Assembly (NCBI GenBank): GCA_003240735.1
Contig: QFNE01000005.1
Span: 135,975 to 199,974, forward strand
Direction: 5' to 3'
DNA: 64,000 nt
Source of the DNA: Paracoccus denitrificans
GTDB lineage: Bacteria > Pseudomonadota > Alphaproteobacteria > Rhodobacterales > Rhodobacteraceae
Shown here piece after piece: positions 8,882 through 17,779 of this stretch. Below the pieces are notes generated by a model. It ran no database searches. It had not been told where the DNA came from and saw only the letters and a program-made list of their open reading frames with translations. Numbering within the stretch: the first letter of the stretch is position 1; each line of letters begins with the position of its first letter. Position numbers and translations under genes: made by a program.

Positions 8882-10573
8882 ATGCCCGCAACGCTGTCCC
8901 GCGCCGATTATGCCGCGATCTACGGCCCGACGACGGGCGACCGGGTGCGTCTGGCCGACACCGACCTGATCATTGAGGTCGAGCGCGACCTGACCACCTA
9001 TGGCGAAGAGGTCAAGTTCGGCGGCGGCAAGGTCATTCGCGACGGCATGGGCCAGTCGCAGAAATCCCGCGCCGAAGGGGCGATGGATACGGTCATCACC
9101 AATGCGCTGATCGTGGACGCGTCCGGCATCTACAAGGCGGATGTGGGTCTGCGTGACGGCCGGATCGCCGTGATCGGCAAGGCAGGAAACCCCGACACCC
9201 AGCCGGCGGTCGACGTGCTGATCGGACCGGGGACAGAAATCATAGCGGGCGAGGGCCGGATCCTGACCGCCGGCGCGATGGACGCGCATATCCACTTCAT
9301 CTGCCCCCAGCAGATCGACGATGCGCTGCATTCGGGCATCACGACGATGCTGGGCGGGGGGACCGGTCCTGCGCACGGCACGCTGGCCACCACCTGCACG
9401 CCGGGGCCTTGGCACATCGGGCGGATGTTGCAAGCCGCCGACGCCTTCCCCATGAATCTTGCGTTCGCGGGCAAGGGGAACGCGTCCCTGCCCGCCGCGC
9501 TGGAGGAACAGGTCCGCGCCGGGGTCTGCGCGCTGAAACTGCACGAGGATTGGGGCACGACCCCCGCCGCCATCGATTGCTGTCTGTCGGTCGCCGACCG
9601 CATGGACGTTCAGGTGATGATCCACACAGACACGCTGAACGAGTCCGGCTTCGTCGAGGACACCATCGCGGCCATCGGCGGCCGCACGATCCACGCCTTC
9701 CACACCGAAGGCGCTGGTGGCGGCCACGCCCCCGACATCATTCGCGTGGCGGGTCTACCGAACGTCATTCCGTCGTCGACAAATCCCACGCGCCCTTTCA
9801 CCGTGAACACGATGGAAGAGCATCTGGACATGCTGATGGTGTGTCACCACCTAGACCGTTCGATCCCCGAAGACATCGCCTTTGCGGAATCGCGTATCCG
9901 CCGCGAAACCATCGCGGCCGAGGATATCCTGCACGACATGGGCGCGATGTCGATCATCTCGTCCGACAGTCAGGCCATGGGCCGTGTGGGCGAGGTACTG
10001 ATCCGCACATGGCAGACCGCACACAAGATGCGGGTCCAGCGCGGCAAACTGGGCAGCGGCCCGGCGGATAACGAACGCGTTCGCCGCTACATCGCGAAAT
10101 ACACCATCAACCCGGCGATTGCGCATGGCCTGTCCCATGAAATCGGGTCGATCACGGTTGGCAAGCGGGCCGATCTGGTGCTGTGGAACCCGGCCTTCTT
10201 CGGGGTAAAGCCCGAAATGGTGCTGCTGGGCGGGACGATCGTCATGGCCCAGATGGGTGATCCGAACGCCTCGATCCCGACCCCGCAGCCGGTTCATTCG
10301 CGTCCCATGTTTGGTGCGTTCGGTCGTTCCGTGGAACGCAGCGCGGTGACATTCGTCAGCCGCGATGCCGCTGTGGGGCACCTGGGGCTGGCCAAGGATA
10401 CAGTCGTCGCTCGCGGCACCCGCGATATCGGCAAGGCCGACATGGTGCTGAACGACGCCACCCCCGACATCACCGTGAACCCCGAAACCTATGAGGTGCG
10501 GGCGGATGGCGAGTTGCTGACCTGCCAGCCCGCCGAAAGCCTGCCGATGGCCCAGCGTTACTTCCTGTTCTGA
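8882..10573 (+). CDS. ureC: urease alpha subunit (catalytic)
   Basis: This 563-residue catalytic subunit hydrolyses urea to ammonia and carbamate at a dinuclear nickel site. Visible active-site elements are the first metal-binding histidines in DAHIHFICPQQ, the carbamylated lysine in LKLHEDWG, the histidines in MIHTDTLNESG and HAFHTEGAGGGHAPD, and the flap MVCHHLD. The C-terminus PMAQRYFLF is typical. Length is close to the family norm of about 567. All nickel ligands I would expect are present, so the enzyme should be active. Confidence 0.98.
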   Translation: MPATLSRADYAAIYGPTTGDRVRLADTDLIIEVERDLTTYGEEVKFGGGKVIRDGMGQSQKSRAEGAMDTVITNALIVDASGIYKADVGLRDGRIAVIGKAGNPDTQPAVDVLIGPGTEIIAGEGRILTAGAMDAHIHFICPQQIDDALHSGITTMLGGGTGPAHGTLATTCTPGPWHIGRMLQAADAFPMNLAFAGKGNASLPAALEEQVRAGVCALKLHEDWGTTPAAIDCCLSVADRMDVQVMIHTDTLNESGFVEDTIAAIGGRTIHAFHTEGAGGGHAPDIIRVAGLPNVIPSSTNPTRPFTVNTMEEHLDMLMVCHHLDRSIPEDIAFAESRIRRETIAAEDILHDMGAMSIISSDSQAMGRVGEVLIRTWQTAHKMRVQRGKLGSGPADNERVRRYIAKYTINPAIAHGLSHEIGSITVGKRADLVLWNPAFFGVKPEMVLLGGTIVMAQMGDPNASIPTPQPVHSRPMFGAFGRSVERSAVTFVSRDAAVGHLGLAKDTVVARGTRDIGKADMVLNDATPDITVNPETYEVRADGELLTCQPAESLPMAQRYFLF

Positions 10574-10580
10574 GAGACCG

Positions 10581-11063
10581 ATGAAAGCCACTACCCTGCG
10601 CCACGCGCCCCTTCCCGCCCAGCCCATCGACCAGATCGCGCTGGACTACGACGCGCGGTTTCTGCGGCGCAAACTGCTGCGCACCGTCTCGGGCGCCGAG
10701 GTGATGGTCGACCTGCCCAAGGTCACCGCGCTGGCTGACGGCGACGCGCTGGAAACCGACGCGGGTCTGGTCCAGATCGTGGCCGCGGCAGAACCCGTCC
10801 TGATCATCACCGGCGATCTGCCCCGGCTGGCCTGGCACATCGGAAACCGCCACACGCCGTGTCAGATCGAGCCGTTTCATCTGGTGATCCGCGCCGACCA
10901 CGTGCTGCGCACAATGCTGGTCGGCCTTGGCGCGCAGATCACGGACGCGACTCGCCCCTTTACCCCCGAAGGCGGCGCTTACGGCGCGGCTCAGGTGATG
11001 GGGCATGATCACGGGCACTCCCACGCGCACGCTCATGGACACCACCATCACCCGCATGACTGA
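10581..11063 (+). CDS. ureE: urease accessory protein UreE, nickel metallochaperone
   Basis: This 160-residue nickel carrier ends in a histidine-rich tail (GHDHGHSHAHAHGHHHHPHD) that can bind several nickel ions. The N-terminal peptide-binding domain and the central metal-binding domain with the GNRHTPCQ histidine motif are both present. It passes nickel to UreG. The stop overlaps the start of ureF by 8 bases. Confidence 0.95.
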   Translation: MKATTLRHAPLPAQPIDQIALDYDARFLRRKLLRTVSGAEVMVDLPKVTALADGDALETDAGLVQIVAAAEPVLIITGDLPRLAWHIGNRHTPCQIEPFHLVIRADHVLRTMLVGLGAQITDATRPFTPEGGAYGAAQVMGHDHGHSHAHAHGHHHHPHD

Positions 11064-11682
11064 CATCGGGGCAATCCAGCGCCTGTTTGCGTGGCTTTCG
11101 CCTGCCTATCCGGTTGGCAGCTTTGCCTATTCACACGGGGTGGAGCAGGCGATTGCAGATGGCTGGCTGACCTCGCCCGCCGATGTGGAACGCTGGATCG
11201 CCGATCTTCTGACCCACGGCGCCGGTCGGAACGACGCCATCATTCTGGCTCATGCATGGCGGGGCGATGATGTGGCCGATCTTGCCACCGCGCTGGCCGG
11301 ATCGGCCGAGCGGTTGCGCGAAACACTGGAACAGGGCGCAAGCTTTGCGCGCGTGGCGACGGCCGTGGACGGCGCCCTTTCGGCCGCACCCTATCCGGTC
11401 ATCGTCGGTCAGGCCGCCGCGCGTGCGGGTGTCCCACTGCCGGAAACTCTGGTGATCTTTCTGCAGGCGTTCGCGTCGAACCTGATCACCGCCTGCGTCA
11501 AGTCGGTGCCCATCGGCCCGACCGACGGGCAGCGGGTCCTGTCCGCGCTGATGCCCGTTATCAGCGACATCGCGCACGACGCGGAAACCGCGACGCTGGA
11601 TGACATCGGCGGTTGCGCCTTTCGCAGCGATATGTGCGCCATGCGCCATGAAACTCTGGAACCAAGGATTTACCGGACATGA
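11056..11682 (+). CDS. ureF: urease accessory protein UreF
   Basis: The 208-residue protein starts at MTDIGAIQRLFAWLSPAYPVG, inside the end of ureE; earlier in-frame ATGs code the UreE histidine tail out of frame and were rejected. Family blocks are FAYSHGVEQAI, the LTHGAGRNDA region and the C-terminal SDMCAMRHETLEPRIYRT. UreF bridges UreD and UreG and gates GTP-dependent nickel insertion. The stop overlaps the start of ureG by 4 bases. Confidence 0.94.
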   Translation: MTDIGAIQRLFAWLSPAYPVGSFAYSHGVEQAIADGWLTSPADVERWIADLLTHGAGRNDAIILAHAWRGDDVADLATALAGSAERLRETLEQGASFARVATAVDGALSAAPYPVIVGQAAARAGVPLPETLVIFLQAFASNLITACVKSVPIGPTDGQRVLSALMPVISDIAHDAETATLDDIGGCAFRSDMCAMRHETLEPRIYRT

Positions 11683-12296
11683 CCAGCCCCAACGGCCCCC
11701 TTCGCATCGGGATCGGCGGTCCCGTCGGCGCCGGAAAGACCCGCCTGACCGAGGCGCTGTGCCGCGCGCTGTCCCAGGACCTGTCGGTCGCGGCGATCAC
11801 CAACGACATCTATACCCGCGAAGATGCGGAATACCTGATGCGCGTTCAGGCGCTGCCACTGGACCGCATCCGGGGCGTGGAAACCGGTGGCTGCCCGCAT
11901 ACCGCCATCCGCGAAGACTGCTCGATCAATCTGGCGGCGGTCGACGATCTGACCGCCAGCTTTCCCGATCTGGATGTGATCCTGATCGAATCCGGCGGCG
12001 ACAACCTGTCGGCCACGTTTTCACCCGAACTGGCCGATCTGACCGTCTATCAGATCGATTGCGGGATGGGCGACGACATCCCCCGCAAAGGCGGCCCGGG
12101 GGTGACGCGGTCCGACCTGCTGGTCATCAACAAGATCGACATAGCAGACGCGGTCGGCTGCGACCGGGACCGCATGGCGCGCGACGCGGCCCATCAACGG
12201 GGCGAACGGCCCGTCCGCTTCTGTTCGCTGCGTAGCGGAGAGGGTGTGGCCGACGTCGTGTCAGAAATCCGTCGTCTGGGCGGCCTGCCTGCCTGA
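11679..12296 (+). CDS. ureG: urease accessory GTPase UreG
   Basis: This 205-residue SIMIBI-class GTPase powers nickel delivery. It has the P-loop GGPVGAGKT (residues about 13-21), the nickel-binding CPH motif in ETGGCPHTAIRED, the ESGGDNLSATFSPEL switch and the NKID guanine-specificity motif. The segment after NKID is slightly divergent from common UreG sequences. It ends the urease operon, and a strong terminator follows 34 bases later. Confidence 0.97.
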   Translation: MTSPNGPLRIGIGGPVGAGKTRLTEALCRALSQDLSVAAITNDIYTREDAEYLMRVQALPLDRIRGVETGGCPHTAIREDCSINLAAVDDLTASFPDLDVILIESGGDNLSATFSPELADLTVYQIDCGMGDDIPRKGGPGVTRSDLLVINKIDIADAVGCDRDRMARDAAHQRGERPVRFCSLRSGEGVADVVSEIRRLGGLPA

Positions 12297-12329
12297 ATCA
12301 CGCCGCCCGATCATGGCCTGTTGCGATGA

Positions 12330-12359
12330 CCCCGCCCCGAATCCGAGGGCGGGGTTTTT
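12330..12359 (+). terminator. rho-independent terminator after ureG
   Basis: The stem CCCCGCCC (12330-12337) pairs with GGGCGGGG (12347-12354) across a 9-base loop and is followed by five T residues. It should end the urease transcript and insulate the urea transporter operon, which then needs its own promoter. Confidence 0.88.
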
Positions 12360-12434
12360 CGTCCCGCGCCCGCCACGTCAAATCCGAATTCTGCCGCACA
12401 ATGCTGCAACTGCACAGACTTGCTGCCCGAATTC

Positions 12435-12453
12435 GTGCAGCCGCAATCTGCAC
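12435..12453. promoter_or_regulatory. inverted repeat in the urtA promoter region
   Basis: GTGCAG (12435-12440) and CTGCAC (12448-12453) form a perfect inverted repeat with a 7-base spacer, about 95 bases before urtA. A further CTGCACAGACTT copy lies about 40 bases upstream of the second arm. This resembles a binding site for a dimeric regulator of nitrogen- or urea-responsive transcription. The protein is unknown, and spacing does not fit a clear NtrC consensus. Confidence 0.4.
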
Positions 12454-12547
12454 AAGTTTTCCGCACCCATTTGCTTGTCTCGGCGCACCCTTGAATGCGC
12501 AATCCATCCGTCAAACGCGGACACACGCGCACCAACAGGAGACGGGG

Positions 12548-13843
12548 ATGCGGGGATTTAAGACGACATTTGCATCGCTTGCGGCATCGGCGGCCATCGG
12601 GCTTGGCCTTTGCAGCGCAGCGATTGCGCAGGAAGACACCATCAAGATCGGCGTGCTGCATTCGCTGTCGGGCACGATGGCGATTTCGGAAACCACGCTG
12701 AAGGACACCGTCCTGATGATGGTCGATCAGCAGAACGCCAAAGGCGGTCTGCTGGGCAAGAAGATCGAGGCGGTCGTGGTCGACCCCGCATCCGATTGGC
12801 CGCTGTTCGCCGAAAAAGCGCGCGAGCTGATTTCCGTGAACGGCGTCGATGCCATCTTCGGCTGCTGGACCAGCGTCAGCCGCAAGTCCGTCCTGCCGGT
12901 GGTCGAGGAACTGAACGGCCTGCTGTTCTATCCCGTCCAGTATGAAGGCGAGGAATCGTCCAAGAACGTGATCTATACCGGCGCCGCGCCGAACCAGCAG
13001 GCAATCCCGGCGGTCGATTACATGGCCGATGAACTCGGCGTCGAAAAATGGGCGCTGCTTGGGACGGACTATGTCTATCCGCGCACCACGAACAACATTC
13101 TGGAGCAGTATCTGGCGGGCCGCGGCGTCGCCAAGGATGACATCTTCATCAACTACACCCCGTTCGGTCATTCGGACTGGTCCAAGATCGTCCAGGACGT
13201 CGTGGCGCTGGGTGCGGACGGCAAGAAGGTTGGCGTCGTGTCGACGATCAACGGTGACGCCAACATCGGGTTCTACAAGGAACTCGCTGCCGCCGGCATC
13301 TCGGCTGAAGACATTCCTGTGATGGCATTCTCGGTCGGGGAAGAGGAACTGGCCGGTCTGGATACCAAGAATCTTGTCGGCCATCTGGCCGCCTGGAACT
13401 ATTTCGAAAGCGCCGATACGCCCGCCAACAAGGCGTTCATCGAGGAATGGCACAAATTCACCGGCGACGACAAACGGGTGACCAACGACCCGATGGAAGC
13501 CACCATGATCGGCTTCAACGCATGGGTGAAGGCCGTTGAAAAGGCCGGCACGACCGACACCGACCCGGTGCTGGACGCGATCGTCGGCGTCGAGGTCCCG
13601 AACCTGACCGGCGGCACGGCCAAGGTTCTGCCGAACCACCACCTGACGAAGCCCGTGCTGATCGGTGAAATCCGCGATGACGGCCAGTTCGACATCGTCA
13701 GCCAGACCCCGGAAGTGCCGGGCGACGCGTGGACCGACTATCTGCCCGCCAGCGCCAAGCTCGACTCGGACTGGCCCGGCAAGAAATGCGGCATGTGGAA
13801 CACCGAAACCAACAGCTGCGTGCAGGTCAAGTCGAACTACTGA
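12548..13843 (+). CDS. urtA: urea ABC transporter substrate-binding protein
   Basis: This 431-residue periplasmic binding protein has a signal peptide cut after residue 27 (IAQ). The mature part opens with DTIKIGVLHSLSGTMAISE, the mark of the UrtA/AmiC branch of the Leu/Ile/Val-binding family. FGCWTSVSRKSVLPV and the YPVQYEGEE block are typical of UrtA. The start is set by the AGGAGA ribosome binding site and signal peptide; the longer open frame reads through the ureG terminator. It captures urea for UrtBCDE. A GC hairpin follows the stop. Confidence 0.96.
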   Translation: MRGFKTTFASLAASAAIGLGLCSAAIAQEDTIKIGVLHSLSGTMAISETTLKDTVLMMVDQQNAKGGLLGKKIEAVVVDPASDWPLFAEKARELISVNGVDAIFGCWTSVSRKSVLPVVEELNGLLFYPVQYEGEESSKNVIYTGAAPNQQAIPAVDYMADELGVEKWALLGTDYVYPRTTNNILEQYLAGRGVAKDDIFINYTPFGHSDWSKIVQDVVALGADGKKVGVVSTINGDANIGFYKELAAAGISAEDIPVMAFSVGEEELAGLDTKNLVGHLAAWNYFESADTPANKAFIEEWHKFTGDDKRVTNDPMEATMIGFNAWVKAVEKAGTTDTDPVLDAIVGVEVPNLTGGTAKVLPNHHLTKPVLIGEIRDDGQFDIVSQTPEVPGDAWTDYLPASAKLDSDWPGKKCGMWNTETNSCVQVKSNY

Positions 13844-13852
13844 TGCCTGATC

Positions 13853-13874
13853 CGGGCGGCGTCCGCGCCGCCCG
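13853..13874 (+). other. intercistronic hairpin after urtA
   Basis: A 9-bp perfect GC stem (CGGGCGGCG with CGCCGCCCG, 4-base loop) lies between the urtA stop and urtB. Hairpins here in ABC operons protect the upstream mRNA from 3' exonucleases and give the binding protein in excess over the permease. Some termination is possible, because ACTTTATT follows. Confidence 0.6.
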
Positions 13875-13897
13875 ACTTTATTCCCAAAGGACCGTTC

Positions 13898-15850
13898 ATG
13901 CGCCTTTTGCCCCTTCTTTGCGCGCTTCTCGCGTTGATGTTCACGTTCGTGACCGGTGCCGTCGCGCAGACGACAGACCTGTCGGCGGTCGTGACCCAGA
14001 ACCGCGATCTGATCGAAAAGCCGTCGCGCCAGACCGTCGGCCCCGTGGTCGAGGCGATTGCCGCAGCGGGACCCCAGGGCGGCGCCCTGTTGCGGGCATG
14101 GGAAGCACGCGAGCTTGGTCTGCGCAAAAGCGACGATCTTCTGGTCATCACCCGCAAGGATGGCGACGATCTGGCGCTGACGGACGCGGTCACGGGCGCT
14201 GATCTGGGTGCCGCGGCCAGCGATGCGGTGACGATCCTGCGCCCCAATTCGGGCGTGCGCGGCGTCATCTCTGCTGCGATGGCGGGAAACGCGCTGTCGG
14301 ACCCGGACCCGAAACGTCGGGCTGCCGCGCTGACCGCGCTTTCGCGCAAGGGTGACGCGGCGCAGCTGGCGCTGCTGCGGCAGGCCATGGACGATCCGGA
14401 CCCCGCACTTGCCGCCCGCAAGGCCAGATTGGAACGTTTGCTGACGATCCAGTTCGACCCCGACCCCGCCGCGCGCATCGCCGCGATCCAAAGCTTCGGC
14501 GGCGACACATCCATCGATTTCCGGGGCGCGCTGAACCCGATCCTGTCGACCAAGCGCGTCGCGCTGGAGGCGATCCCGCTGGGCGCGAACGTCGCGCGCA
14601 CGCTGACCGTCGGGTCCGACATCAGCCGAGAGGCTGCCTATGCGATGCTGGTCGATGCCGGCAGCGCGCCGCCCCTGCTGACCCCGCAGGCCGAACGCGC
14701 GACACTGGCGCAGCACATCGTCAACGGTCAGGTCGGCGGTGTGCCGGTGTCCGAACTCGGGTCCGATGCCGCCCGCGACCGCGCATGGTCGGCGCTTGAA
14801 AGCCAGGGACTCGTGTCCCCCGCTGCCAGCGACGCCGAGGTGACGCAGGCCCTCGACCGGTTCACCTTTGCCGACGTCTATAACGAACCCGACAGCGGCG
14901 TGACGGACGCCGCCCGCGCCGCGCTGCGCCAGACCGGGCTGGCACTGGGCGCGATGGAGGCCGCTGATCTGTCGCTGGACGCGCTGTCGCTGGCGTCGAT
15001 CTATTTTCTGGCGGCCATCGGTCTTGCCATCACCTTTGGCGTCATGGGCGTCATCAACATGGCGCATGGCGAATTCATCATGATGGGGGCCTATACCGGC
15101 TATGTCGTCCAGCAATTCGTGCCCGACCGGACCGTGTCGCTGATCCTCGCGCTTCCGGCGGCATTCATCGTGACATTCGCGGCGGGCGTGTTGCTGGAGC
15201 GGCTGGTCATCCGGCATCTGTATAAACGCCCGCTGGAAACGTTGCTGGCCACGTTCGGCGTGTCCATCGCCCTGCAGCAGCTGGCCAAGAACATCTTCGG
15301 CACGCAGGCGCGCCCGCTGACCGCGCCGGGCTGGCTGGACGGGGCGCTGACCTTCAACGACGTCGTCTCGATCAGCTATATCCGCGTGGCGATCTTCGTG
15401 CTCGCGCTGGTGTTTCTGGGACTTTACCTTTTCATCATGAACCGCACCCGGCTGGGGCTGGAGGTGCGGGCCGTGACCCAGAACCCGGCCATGGCCGCCA
15501 GCATGGGCATCAGCCCGGACCGCATCAACATGCTGACCTTCGGCCTTGGGTCAGGGATCGCGGGCATTGCGGGTGTGGCCATCGGGCTGTTCGCCAAGGT
15601 CACGTCCGAACTTGGCACCGACTACATCGTGCAAAGCTTCATGACGGTCGTCGTCGGCGGCGTCGGCAACATCTGGGGCACGCTGGCCGGGGCCACGCTG
15701 ATCGGCTTCCTGCAGAAATGGATCGAGTGGTTGAACCCGGCGAACACGCTGGCCGCACAGACCTTCATGATCCTTTTCATCATCATCTTCATCCAGTTCC
15801 GGCCGCGCGGCATCATCGCCGCCAAGGGCCGCGCCGCCGTGGGGGCCTGA
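13898..15850 (+). CDS. urtB: urea ABC transporter permease UrtB
   Basis: This 650-residue inner-membrane permease has a signal peptide (about 1-24) and a long soluble region to about residue 360 with HEAT-like Ala-rich helical repeats such as LSDPDPKRRAAALTAL and FDPDPAARIAAIQSF. A LivH-type permease domain follows, with NMAHGEFIMMGAY and the cytoplasmic loop RLGLEVRAVTQNPAMAASMG. Many UrtB proteins have a shorter N-terminal region, so the periplasmic part is extended here. It pairs with UrtC, whose start is 1 base after its stop. Confidence 0.93.
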   Translation: MRLLPLLCALLALMFTFVTGAVAQTTDLSAVVTQNRDLIEKPSRQTVGPVVEAIAAAGPQGGALLRAWEARELGLRKSDDLLVITRKDGDDLALTDAVTGADLGAAASDAVTILRPNSGVRGVISAAMAGNALSDPDPKRRAAALTALSRKGDAAQLALLRQAMDDPDPALAARKARLERLLTIQFDPDPAARIAAIQSFGGDTSIDFRGALNPILSTKRVALEAIPLGANVARTLTVGSDISREAAYAMLVDAGSAPPLLTPQAERATLAQHIVNGQVGGVPVSELGSDAARDRAWSALESQGLVSPAASDAEVTQALDRFTFADVYNEPDSGVTDAARAALRQTGLALGAMEAADLSLDALSLASIYFLAAIGLAITFGVMGVINMAHGEFIMMGAYTGYVVQQFVPDRTVSLILALPAAFIVTFAAGVLLERLVIRHLYKRPLETLLATFGVSIALQQLAKNIFGTQARPLTAPGWLDGALTFNDVVSISYIRVAIFVLALVFLGLYLFIMNRTRLGLEVRAVTQNPAMAASMGISPDRINMLTFGLGSGIAGIAGVAIGLFAKVTSELGTDYIVQSFMTVVVGGVGNIWGTLAGATLIGFLQKWIEWLNPANTLAAQTFMILFIIIFIQFRPRGIIAAKGRAAVGA

Positions 15851-15851
15851 G

Positions 15852-17039
15852 ATGCGAAAGCCGTTCATACTGCGCAACCCCTCGACCTTGGTGTTTCTTT
15901 CGGTGCTGGCCGCATTCACCATCATCGTCACGATCATGGCGGGGATGGGTCTGGTCTCCACCAGCATGGTCAAGACGCTGGGCAAGACGCTGTGTCTGGC
16001 ACTGGCAGCCGTCGCCATGGACCTTGTCTGGGGCTATGCGGGGATCCTCAGCCTTGGGCAAATGGCGTTCTTCGCGCTTGGCGGCTACATGGTCGGCATG
16101 TGGCTGATGACGGCGCGGACGCATGACATCATCGCCGCGTCGATGGCGAACCTGCCGATTCCCCCGACAGAGGCCGAGGTGTCGCAGGCCGTGGCCACCC
16201 AGATCTTCGGTGTCGTAGGCTCCGACCAGATGCCGCTGATCTGGTATTTTTCGAATTCACTGACGGCACAGCTTCTGTTGGTGGTGCTGGTGCCGGGTCT
16301 TCTGGCGCTGGTGTTCGGGTGGCTGGCGTTCCGGTCGCGCGTGAACGGGGTTTATCTGTCGATCCTGACACAGGCGATGACATTGGCACTGGCGCTTTAC
16401 CTGTTCCAGAACGACTCCGGGTTGCGCGGCAACAATGGGCTGTCGGGTCTGCAGAACATCCCCGGTCTGGACGGGGTGGGGCAGGCCACGTTGTCACTGT
16501 GGTTCTTGTGGGCATCCGCGCTGGCGCTGGGGCTGGGCTATCTGCTGATGGCATGGCTGGTGTCGGGCAAGTTCGGCAGCGTGATCCGTGCCATCCGCGA
16601 CGACGAGGCGCGGGTGCGATTTCTGGGCTATTCGGTCGAAAGCTATAAGCTGGTGATCTTTGTTCTGGCGGCAATCGTGACCGGCATCGCGGGGGCGCTG
16701 TATTATCCGCAGGCTGGGATCATCAACCCCGCCGAACTGGCCCCCATCGCGTCGGTCTATCTGGCGGTCTGGGTCGCGATCGGTGGGCGCGGCCGGCTGT
16801 ACGGCGCCGCAATCGGGGCAATCGTCGTGTCGTTGCTGTCCAGCTGGTTCACCGGCGGGCGAGCGCCCAATCTCGACCTGGGGTTTGTCACGCTGCAGGC
16901 GGTCAACTGGTGGCAGGTCATCCTTGGGCTGACCTTCGTTCTGGTGACGCTGTTCGCACCCAAGGGTCTGGCGGGGCTGTTCGATGTTCTGACGCCGCGC
17001 CGTCGCCCCACACGCACCTCGACGGAGGCCGCAGAATGA
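15852..17039 (+). CDS. urtC: urea ABC transporter permease UrtC
   Basis: This 395-residue LivM-type permease has about ten hydrophobic helices. Family marks are LVWGYAGILSLGQMAFFALGGYMVGMWL, split across the second and third helices, and the cytoplasmic EAA-like loop VIRAIRDDEARVRFLGY. It forms the urea channel with UrtB. The stop codon overlaps the urtD start (ATGA). Confidence 0.95.
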   Translation: MRKPFILRNPSTLVFLSVLAAFTIIVTIMAGMGLVSTSMVKTLGKTLCLALAAVAMDLVWGYAGILSLGQMAFFALGGYMVGMWLMTARTHDIIAASMANLPIPPTEAEVSQAVATQIFGVVGSDQMPLIWYFSNSLTAQLLLVVLVPGLLALVFGWLAFRSRVNGVYLSILTQAMTLALALYLFQNDSGLRGNNGLSGLQNIPGLDGVGQATLSLWFLWASALALGLGYLLMAWLVSGKFGSVIRAIRDDEARVRFLGYSVESYKLVIFVLAAIVTGIAGALYYPQAGIINPAELAPIASVYLAVWVAIGGRGRLYGAAIGAIVVSLLSSWFTGGRAPNLDLGFVTLQAVNWWQVILGLTFVLVTLFAPKGLAGLFDVLTPRRRPTRTSTEAAE

Positions 17040-17779
17040 CCGCCCTTCTGGAAGTGTCCGGCGTCTCTGTCAGCTTTGACGGGTTTCGCGCGATCAACAA
17101 TCTGTCCTTCGAAATCGGCGCCCGCGAATTGCGCGCCATCATCGGGCCAAACGGCGCAGGCAAGACGACCTTCATGGACATCGTCACCGGAAAGACGCGG
17201 CCCGGCCAAGGCAAGGTCCTTTGGGGCGAAACCTCGGTCAACCTGCTCAAGATGAACGAGGCGCAGATTGCCCGTGCGGGCGTCGGTCGCAAGTTCCAGC
17301 GCCCGACCGTGTTCGAAGACCAAAGCGTCGGCGACAACCTGACCATGGCGCTGAAAGCCGCGCGCGGCCCCTTCAGTGTGCTGCGCTGGCGCCCGTCGGG
17401 GTCCAGCGCCGCGCGGGTGGGCGAGCTTGCGGCCGAAGTGGGCCTTGGCGGTCAGCTAAACCGCAAGGCCGGAGAGTTGAGCCACGGGCAAAAGCAATGG
17501 CTGGAAATCGGGATGCTGCTGGCGCAGGACCCGCGCCTACTGCTTGTCGATGAGCCGGCTGCCGGGATGACGCTGGCAGAACGCGAACAGACCACCGCGC
17601 TGCTTTGCAGGCTGGCGGAGAAGCACGCGGTCGTCGTCGTGGAACACGACATGGAGTTCGTCCGCCGCCTGAACTGCCGTGTCACGGTCCTGCACGAAGG
17701 GTCTGTTCTGGCCGAGGGCAGCCTTGACCACGTCACGGCCAACCAACGGGTCATCGAAGTCTATCTGGGGCGGGGCTGA
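17036..17779 (+). CDS. urtD: urea ABC transporter ATP-binding protein UrtD
   Basis: This 247-residue LivG-type ATPase starts at MTALLEVSGVSVSFDGF, overlapping the urtC stop by 4 bases. Walker A is GPNGAGKTT, the signature motif is the UrtD-type LSHGQKQWLEIGML rather than LSGGQ, and Walker B is LLLVDEPAAGM. It hydrolyses ATP with UrtE to drive urea import. Its stop shares a base with the urtE start. Confidence 0.95.
   Translation: MTALLEVSGVSVSFDGFRAINNLSFEIGARELRAIIGPNGAGKTTFMDIVTGKTRPGQGKVLWGETSVNLLKMNEAQIARAGVGRKFQRPTVFEDQSVGDNLTMALKAARGPFSVLRWRPSGSSAARVGELAAEVGLGGQLNRKAGELSHGQKQWLEIGMLLAQDPRLLLVDEPAAGMTLAEREQTTALLCRLAEKHAVVVVEHDMEFVRRLNCRVTVLHEGSVLAEGSLDHVTANQRVIEVYLGRG

Noticed and set aside
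8315..9727. 470-codon minus-strand open frame in the urease region
   Set aside because: Shadow of ureB and ureC with no recognisable domains.
12311..15217. 968-codon open frame on the minus strand
   Set aside because: It is antisense to urtA and urtB, has His/Gln/Arg-rich shadow composition and no family similarity. The plus-strand genes are strongly supported.
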